Origin: Nematostella vectensis
Lineage: Eukaryota > Cnidaria > Anthozoa > Actiniaria > Edwardsiidae
Reading direction: 5' to 3'
Assembly: GCF_932526225.1 (NCBI RefSeq)
Contig: NC_064039.1
Span: 16,174,639 to 16,238,638 of the forward strand
DNA length: 64,000 nt
The notes under the pieces were generated by a model. That model was not told the DNA's origin. It worked only from the letters and a program-made list of their open reading frames with translations, and made no database searches. The position numbers and the translations under genes are program-made. Shown one piece after another: positions 58,655 through 64,000 of the stretch (position 1 is its first letter; each line of letters begins with the position of its first letter).

Positions 58655-58692
58655 ATACCAGAAGATGAGACAGCTAAGAACATTCAAGGAAG
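58655..58692 (+). CDS. ZNFX1: ZNFX1-like gene, exon 7 (micro-exon, 38 bp)
   Basis: Bounded by TATTCTGCAG and GTGAGT. One base completes exon 6's last codon, 12 codons follow (YQKMRQLRTFKE), one base is left for exon 8. The phases on both sides fit and no other exon is needed to connect ITYDFAPIL to SILDTNSWP, so I include it, though a 38-bp exon rests mainly on splice signals and phase. Confidence 0.65.
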
Positions 58693-58794
58693 GTGAGTTG
58701 ATATTTATCTCTAGCCAACTCATATACATTTCAACATGTCGTGCAATTTTTTCGGGAAAATAGAATCCTTTTAAACCTTCTTGATTCCTTTTAG

Positions 58795-58943
58795 TGAGCA
58801 TTCTGGATACTAATTCTTGGCCAAACGCCCATGTTCTAAACCTGGACGAGTCCCAGCTCCGTGCTGTCCAGACAGCTTTGACAAAAGAGTTTGCAGTGAT
58901 TCAGGGACCCCCCGGAACTGGCAAGACTTACATTGGTCTCAAG
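58795..58943 (+). CDS. ZNFX1: ZNFX1-like gene, exon 8 (Walker A)
   Basis: Acceptor TTCCTTTTAG, donor CTCAAG/GTTAGG. Encodes SILDTNSWPNAHVLNLDESQ, then the Q-motif-like LDESQLRAVQTALTKEFAVI and the superfamily-1 P-loop GPPGTGKTYIGLK (about residues 579-591 of the model). GPPGTGKT is intact, so ATP binding by this part is possible. Canonical for the ZNFX1/UPF1-like helicase start. Confidence 0.96.
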
Positions 58944-59319
58944 GTTAGGGCATTGTTTCATCACATTCGTTGCACCACCAACAGCAGCAATATTTACACT
59001 ACCAGCATATTAATTTATCATCACCATCATTTTCTATCATTACTACATTACTAACATCAATTAACTCACTACTTTACATTACATCAACACTATCATGCTC
59101 AATCATTAGTAAGACACTACACTACCTACTCACATGATCACCATCACCGTCATGGTCAAGCAGCAGTAACTGCACGACATACATCATATCACCAGCGTTA
59201 TCGCCGTTGTTGTCAAAATTACTTTTGTTTTATTTCTCCTTTTCCTACTCTTATTCGTTATTAACACCATTAAATTTTTCTTTCACCATCACTTACCATC
59301 AACTTTCTTTGTACACAAG

Positions 59320-59608
59320 GTCGCCAAGGTTCTTCTTCACAACAAGGAAAAGTGGGATAGCGGTACAGAACAGCACGATGACGAAGGTGTGGAAGGCGAG
59401 CAGCTGCAGATGATCAGAGAAAACCACCAGGCGGAAGTACGACACAGACCAATCCTTGTGGTGTGCTTTACTAACCACGCGTTGGACCAGTTCCTGGAAG
59501 GAATACACGAGTTTCATCCTGAGAATATTGTCCGTGTAGGTGGAAGATGCAAAAGTGAAGTTTTAAGCAAGTGCAACTTGAAGGAAATAAGACGCGACTT
59601 GGGGAAAG
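59320..59608 (+). CDS. ZNFX1: ZNFX1-like gene, exon 9
   Basis: Acceptor TTCTTTGTACACAAG, donor AAAG/GTGAGA. Encodes VAKVLLHNKEKW, an acidic linker, then RPILVVCFTNHALDQFLEGI (motif Ia of SF1 helicases; 'P.LVVC.TNHALDQFL'), then VRVGGRCKSEVLSKCNLKEIR. Matches ZNFX1 strongly. Confidence 0.95.
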
Positions 59609-59785
59609 GTGAGATTTCTCATTGTAATATCGATACATTTCCTTTTTGTTACCGCCTTGCCTTGAGTAGTCTCTGTTGTAGTCGTTTTTGTGCTAGAGGT
59701 CAAAATAAAATGAATGCCGTATACGATTTTTAAAATTTTGTATTTTCTTGTGCCGTATAGTTGATAGAGTGAAGAAAAGATTGAA

Positions 59786-60009
59786 ATTGTACAGGAGCTA
59801 GAGTGATTGTATTTGAATTCTCTTTGGAATTGTATAGGAGATAGAGCGATTGTATTTGAATTCTCTTTCACATTGTATAGGAGATAGAGTGATTGTGCTT
59901 GAATTCTCTTTGACATTGTATAGGAGATAGAGTGATTATATTTGAATTCTCTTTCACATTGTATAGAAGATAGAGTGATTGCATTTGAATCCTCTTGGAA
60001 ATTGTATAG
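59786..60009 (+). repeat. 43-bp tandem repeat duplicating the exon 10 acceptor
   Basis: Five complete 43-bp units (59786, 59829, 59872, 59915, 59958) plus the start of a sixth at 60001, each beginning ATTGTATAGGAGATAGAGTG with small variants. The sixth copy's ATTGTATAG is the acceptor used for exon 10, and GAGATAGAGTGATT is the exon start. So the 3' splice site and the first bases of the exon have been copied upstream. Confidence 0.9.
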
Positions 60010-60255
60010 GAGATAGAGTGATTCGCAGGAGGTACTGGGAAGTTAAAGAGGAACAAGATATGGTCAGCAAAATTGTTGATAGTGCGACGGAGAACCTGAG
60101 ACGTTGCACTGAAGAATTGATCCACGAGGACGAATTAGTCAAACACGGCCAGATATCCACGAGGCAGAAGGAATCCATTCGCAAGGATCACATGTCCTCA
60201 TCGGTGTCTGCGATGCCATATTGGCTGGAAGTGATGCCTCTTCTTGCTCAAGAAC
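60010..60255 (+). CDS. ZNFX1: ZNFX1-like gene, exon 10
   Basis: Begins GA/GATAGAGTGATT after ATTGTATAG; donor CAAGAAC/GTAAGT, phase 1. Encodes DRVIRRRYWEVKEEQDMVSK, LRRCTEELIHEDELVKHGQI and SSSVSAMPYWLEVMPLLAQE. In ZNFX1 this is the start of the large insertion between motif Ia and motif II. The chosen acceptor is the only one of the tandem set that gives phase-2 entry and an open frame without the earlier repeat copies. Confidence 0.85.
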
Positions 60256-60933
60256 GTAAGTGAATTATTGGTCGCCACCAGTACAGCTGGTTTGGACGTC
60301 ACTTCTTATTTATGATCTTATTTATACATAAACACTGGAGCAGATATACTGATAAGCATATGAACCTGGGCAATTGTACGAACGTAGGTATAAGAGACCC
60401 TACACCCAAAACTAACACAGGTTGACCGCGAGACGAAGTGAATGCTGGCGAAGAGTCTGCTAAAAGTTTTTCCTCAATCAAACTTTTCCCAGCTGCCTGC
60501 ACTATCCAACTTTTTGATATGACCCAGTCATACCTGGGTTTTTTCGTTTTTGCCAGACATCTTGACATTATGTCCATTATTCTTTTATTCATGCACTTAT
60601 TCATTCATTCTTTCATTCACCTGAATCCTGAATAATTGAAAGCCGTCGGCCCATAAAAAAATATTACAGCTTTCTTAATTAACCTGGACATGTTATTTTC
60701 CCTTTTTGCTTATCTATTTGATACACATCACACAGCACTGCGGGTTACTGCTACTACTTGAGCAACCTTTTTGAAACGATGTAAACATGACAGCGCAAGG
60801 CCATAGCTAAAAGTTTGAAGCTGATCCCCCTTCCCCCTCCCTCTAGAGTTGGAATTTCACAAAGCACAATGACATCTTTCGACAGACAAAATATTCTAGC
60901 TACTGCCAGTCATAAAAAAAATTGTTTTTCCAG
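60256..60933 (+). other. Intron 10 (junction between ZNFX1 and LamG parts)
   Basis: 678 bp without coding signal, signal-peptide-like exon or clear poly(A) site with downstream promoter. It is the boundary where helicase exons stop and LamG exons begin. Confidence 0.6.
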
Positions 60934-61306
60934 CTTTAAATGTCCCACCTGTTGGCATTTTTCCTCTCTGCGAAGCCGCGGGAAAATGGAACATGGCTAA
61001 CGAGAATGGCAAGCCCGAAGCTTATTTCAGCCAAAGAACAAAATACGGCCCAGGAGTTGACGGGCGCCCCAGTGGATCGGTGGAAATTCTTGGGAGTAGA
61101 GATAGTTTTGTGGCAATACAGAATGGCCGTCAATGGATGCTTGATATCGAAGAGTCGATATCCATCGCATTTTACGTCTTTCCAAATAATTCTCTTGGTG
61201 GGCCGATTGTTTCCTACGACGGTTCTGCCTCCGACAGATTTGGAGTGGAAATAAGCCAGAAGGAGATGATCGCCGATAAGGGGGTTTTATCGGCTCGATT
61301 CTCAAG
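60934..61306 (+). CDS. LamG/concanavalin-like exon (exon 11)
   Basis: Acceptor TTGTTTTTCCAG, donor TCTCAAG/GTTTGG. About 124 residues: LNVPPVGIFPLCEAAGKWNM, then YGPGVDGRPSGSVEILGS, FVAIQNGRQWMLDIEESISI, AFYVFPNNSLGGPIVSYDGS, FGVEISQKEMIADKGVLSARF. The pattern 'PGVDG...GS..F.G..SF+.I.N.....D...SI+...++......GPI..Y......G+.+' is that of laminin-G-like/concanavalin lectin domains in cnidarian extracellular proteins. Its start (C joined to CT) is in phase with exon 10. No start codon or signal peptide of its own is seen nearby. Confidence 0.85.
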
Positions 61307-61494
61307 GTTTGGCCGGCTTGCTATCCCCCTATCTCTTTCTTATATCTTTCTCACTGTCACTATTTAAAAAAAGTCTGCTAACCAGGGGCCCAGTGTGTCA
61401 TGCTGTAACCACTACTGTCACTCGGCCTCCAAATCGGCTTGTTAAGCGTATGTGGGTTGGCTTGAAGTTTGTGTTCTTCAGCACAAATCTTTAA

Positions 61495-62966
61495 TAGGCG
61501 TTGACTGTAAGATTCGAGAAAAGTTGGAAATTTGCCCCAAAATATTTTTTGTTACATTGCCTGAATGAAGAGCTTTTTGTAAAAACAAAAGTTTTGAAGT
61601 TCAAAATCAAATAAACAGCATTTTCCAAAAAAACGTTAAAATTAAAGAATGATAATCAAAATGTTAATCCTAGCGACTAACCTATATATGTACATTTGAA
61701 AACAGCAAGATTTGGAAGGATTGGACAAAATTTATTACGATGAATCAATGAAATATACAGCTTAGTATTTTGCATATATAAACAGCATGCATCCATGCTC
61801 CGTTTCGAGGGCTATATCTTGAGTAGTGGAGCTTTTCTCAAAATCTATTTCTAATATTTCTTAAAGTCCTAATGATGAAGTTTTTTATATAAAAATCTCT
61901 GCGGGCAACCTCATTGTCTTTACAGGGAATACGTCTAGAAATTGGCCAAAATTCAACTTATCGCGAGGGCGAGGGGTGACTTGTCTCAGATTTTGGTACA
62001 GTCGGTATGGCGGTATGTCACAGTGGCGGATTCAGGATTCTTTTGAGGGGGAGGAAGGTGAGATATTCGCGATGGAGGGGGGGGGCGCCATAAATATATA
62101 GAACAAAGGACGTAGGGGAAATTTGTGTTTTAGTTCTCATACATTTTCTTATCCAAATTTGGTGTAGGGGAGCCCCCAAGAGCCGCCACTGGTGCTCTTA
62201 TTACTTATTCAGACGTGGTAGGGAGGGAAATGCTCTCCCCTTCGTATCTTTTTCTTGAGCTATGAACTCACATACGCTTAAAAAGTCAGCTTAGTATTTT
62301 GCATATATAAACAGCATGCATCATACATCACACCTACCGAGTATTGTTGTCACACGATGTTTCTTTAATGAAATACAAAAAACTTTTTTTGATGACGTCA
62401 GCATATTTTTTGCTTGTAGTGACGTCATTGATGACGTCACAATCACTTGACCATATTGGAGCACCCCCCTTAACACAAACATGACTCCTGCCAAGTTTGA
62501 TTGCGAAACAATGTTTCTTTTATGAGATAGGAATGTTTTTGCTTTTAATCACGTTTTTTGCTTTAAGTGAGGTCATCGATGACGTCACACAACACGTGAC
62601 CATATTGTTGCTTTCCCCTTGACACCTACATGAAACCTACCGAGTTTGGTTGCCATATGATGTTTCCTTGGTGAAATATAAATATTTTTTATTTTGATGA
62701 CGTCAGCATATTTTTGCTTTTAGTGACGTCATCGATGACGTCACAAATCACGTGACCACAGTTTTGAACTTCCCTTGACACATACATGACACCTGCCAAG
62801 TTTGGTTGTCATGCGATGCTTTAAGGGACAGATGGATGGACGGACATCGCGTCACGAAAGCTCGAGTCGATGGGTCAATTGATGGGTCATAATACATAAT
62901 ACACTTCATTCAGGCAAACTAACCAATTTTTTTGGCCAATTTCTCGAATCTTACAGTCAACGCCTC
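61495..62966. mobile_element. TTAA-flanked inverted-repeat element (1.47 kb) in intron 11
   Basis: A 26-bp perfect terminal inverted repeat (AGGCGTTGACTGTAAGATTC + GAGAAA) lies at 61496-61521 and, inverted, at 62940-62965, with TTAA immediately outside at 61491-61494 and 62967-62970. TTAA target sites are typical of piggyBac-type transposition. The interior has no transposase frame, so it is non-autonomous. It contains the CRE-palindrome repeat array (62330-62830) and a 36-bp direct repeat (CAGCTTAGTATTTTGCATAT...) at about 61760 and 62288. Confidence 0.85.
62330..62830 (+). repeat. CRE-palindrome tandem repeats (about 3 imperfect units)
   Basis: Units of roughly 150 bp each carry a CACCTACCGAGTTTGG-like part, a TGATGTTTC part, a GATGACGTCAGCATATTTTT part and a palindrome. 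The third palindrome (62723-62744) is a perfect 22-bp palindrome centred on ATCGAT with TGACGTCA on both arms. Each unit ends near CACGTGACC (an E-box core). Confidence 0.85.
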
Positions 62967-63117
62967 TTAAAATGCAGATTTTTAGTTGTATATAGCAAAA
63001 TAATATATTTATAATATTATCGGCTTTTTGTTAATTAATACATTGTTCATTGTTCAGTCGAAGGCATACCCCATGAAACCGTTTATTATATATTGAACAA
63101 AATTTACTTTCCTGTAG

Positions 63118-63425
63118 TCGAATCCTTGATACACTTGAAGTCAGTCTGTCGTATCCAGTGCTTAAAATCAACGCCTGGAACTACGTCGTAGCTACTTACA
63201 GCTCTAATACCGGGCTAGCAAGATTATGGCATGATGGGAAGGTTGTGGGTGAAGCTCTTATCGGCGAGTACCGACAGCTCGCCACACAATACCCGCTGCG
63301 CGTGGGTTCACTTTCCCACCATGGAGACAGACCGGTTTTCAAGGGAAGAGTGGCAGGCCTATACATCTTCCCTGAAGCAATAGGCAAAGATCAGATCTGG
63401 CGCATTGCCGGCATCACCCAAGAAG
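63118..63425 (+). CDS. LamG/concanavalin-like exon (exon 12)
   Basis: Acceptor TACTTTCCTGTAG, donor CAAGAAG/GTAAAG. Encodes SRILDTLEVSLSYPVLKINA, then WNYVVATYSSNTGLARLWHD, GKVVGEALIGEYRQLATQYP, LRVGSLSHHGDRPVFKGRVA and GLYIFPEAIGKDQIWRIAGI. 'W.+V..TY....G...L+.+G..V' and 'F.G.++.+.++..A+...++..+' are the C-terminal strands of a LamG jelly-roll. Phase fits exon 11 (AG joined to T). Confidence 0.88.
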
Positions 63426-63634
63426 GTAAAGGGGTCATGGTTGATCCAGAGGGGCGCAGTGGGGCCGGTAAACCTCCACCCCATCCCCCCCACCCACACA
63501 CACCTCTCTCTCCCTTTCGCCTTTCTCCAGCCTAAGGTTTCCTTTTTTGGATAACGCCCCTTTCCGAAAAATTTTTGATCCGCCCCTGACTAGTTCTTAC
63601 CATCAGGATGTGGGATGGTGCTATTCCTTTGCAG

Positions 63635-63771
63635 ATATCGATGAGGCTAACGATGAGGCTGAGGATTTTAGTTACGAGGCAGATGCAATGATGGAGGCCA
63701 GAAAGATCGACGACGACGATGATGATGATGATTATGATTATGAAGCGAGACGGAAAAGGTCGGGTTATTGA
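63635..63771 (+). CDS. Terminal exon (exon 13), acidic C-terminus
   Basis: Acceptor TTCCTTTGCAG, stop TGA at 63769-63771. 45 codons rich in Glu/Asp (IDEANDEAEDFSYEADAMME, then a run of eight Asp) and ending in EARRKRSGY. The Asp run is encoded by a GAC/GAT microsatellite at about 63709-63735. The dibasic RRKR near the end could be a processing site if the protein is secreted, or a nuclear-type signal if it is not; neither can be decided here. Confidence 0.75.
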
Positions 63772-64000
63772 AATGAGTATTTATTGACTGTTTTGCTGGC
63801 TTGCAAGGGAATAATAAGAAAGAGGGTAAATAAGGGTCGTTTTTATCCTGATCACTGAATTTCTCTGAGCTCATTGTGTGAGTAGGTCCGCGCATTACCG
63901 GATTATTTAGTTCAGGCTATTTTTTAAATTTTTGGCCAAATTGATTTTATATATTTTTCTAGTTACGCAAAGTTCGATTTTCAACTCGATATTAAAAAAC
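63772..64000 (+). other. 3' flank, no feature seen
   Basis: AT-rich sequence after the stop. GTATTTATTGACT and AATAATAAG occur but no canonical AATAAA hexamer; the mRNA end is not defined within the window. Confidence 0.4.

Noticed and set aside
60256-60933. First exon with signal peptide for an independent LamG gene
   Set aside because: The only ORF with a hydrophobic part (near 60438-60635) has its hydrophobic stretch late and no donor in phase with 60934; not convincing.

Overview
The window is eukaryotic. It shows intron-split coding exons with GT/AG borders, AT-rich intergenic DNA and a dense load of nested transposable elements. The element types (Helitrons, a Ty3/Gypsy and a BEL/Pao retrotransposon, a CR1-like LINE tail, a P2X7-C-terminal-domain exon) plus a ZNFX1 homologue and concanavalin/LamG-like exons suggest a marine invertebrate, most likely a cnidarian (anthozoan). 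That assignment is inference from protein style, not from a database search.

Layout. (1) 1-15729: a tandem array of five copies of one segment (full unit about 4.6 kb). It carries, on the minus strand, decayed exons of a C2H2-like zinc-finger gene and a SAP-like ORF, and on the plus strand the 3' tail of a CR1-like retrotransposon and a 57-bp minisatellite. Several copies are trimmed by internal deletions. (2) 16593-17183: an intact-looking terminal exon with a P2X7 C-terminal (cysteine-rich) domain. (3) about 17575-29684, minus strand: a decayed Helitron with the order USP-like protease domain, basic repeats, HUH Rep, PIF1-type helicase. It is split by a 7.6-kb Ty3/Gypsy element (18780-26405; 97/98-bp LTRs; 5-bp target duplication CATGT). 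The Gypsy element is itself split by about 2.9 kb of unrelated non-coding DNA. (4) 29685-about 41850: a second tandem array of a 4.35-kb non-coding unit, with complementary internal deletions, a 39-bp minisatellite, a solo-LTR-like insertion and CRE-type palindromes. (5) 41850-44249: non-coding upstream DNA. (6) 44250-63771, plus strand: one gene model of 13 exons. Exons 1-10 encode the N-terminal part of a ZNFX1-like antiviral/RNA-surveillance helicase, up to and beyond Walker A. Exons 11-13 encode a LamG/concanavalin-like domain and an acidic C-terminus. All 13 exons join in phase to an open frame of about 1041 codons. Intron 3 holds a BEL/Pao element (46453-52121; 184-bp LTRs, target duplication TACT). 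Intron 6 holds a Helitron fragment cut just before its HUH motif. Intron 9 holds a 43-bp tandem repeat that multiplies the splice acceptor. Intron 11 holds a 1.47-kb TTAA-flanked inverted-repeat element.

The only gene likely to matter to the host with good support is the ZNFX1-like gene, plus possibly the P2X7-domain exon. Nearly everything else is mobile-element or tandem-duplication DNA, almost all of it inactivated by stops and frameshifts. The missing helicase core motifs (II-VI) and the direct run into LamG exons make the ZNFX1/LamG junction the most unusual point; it is either a real chimeric gene, two abutting truncated genes, or an assembly join.
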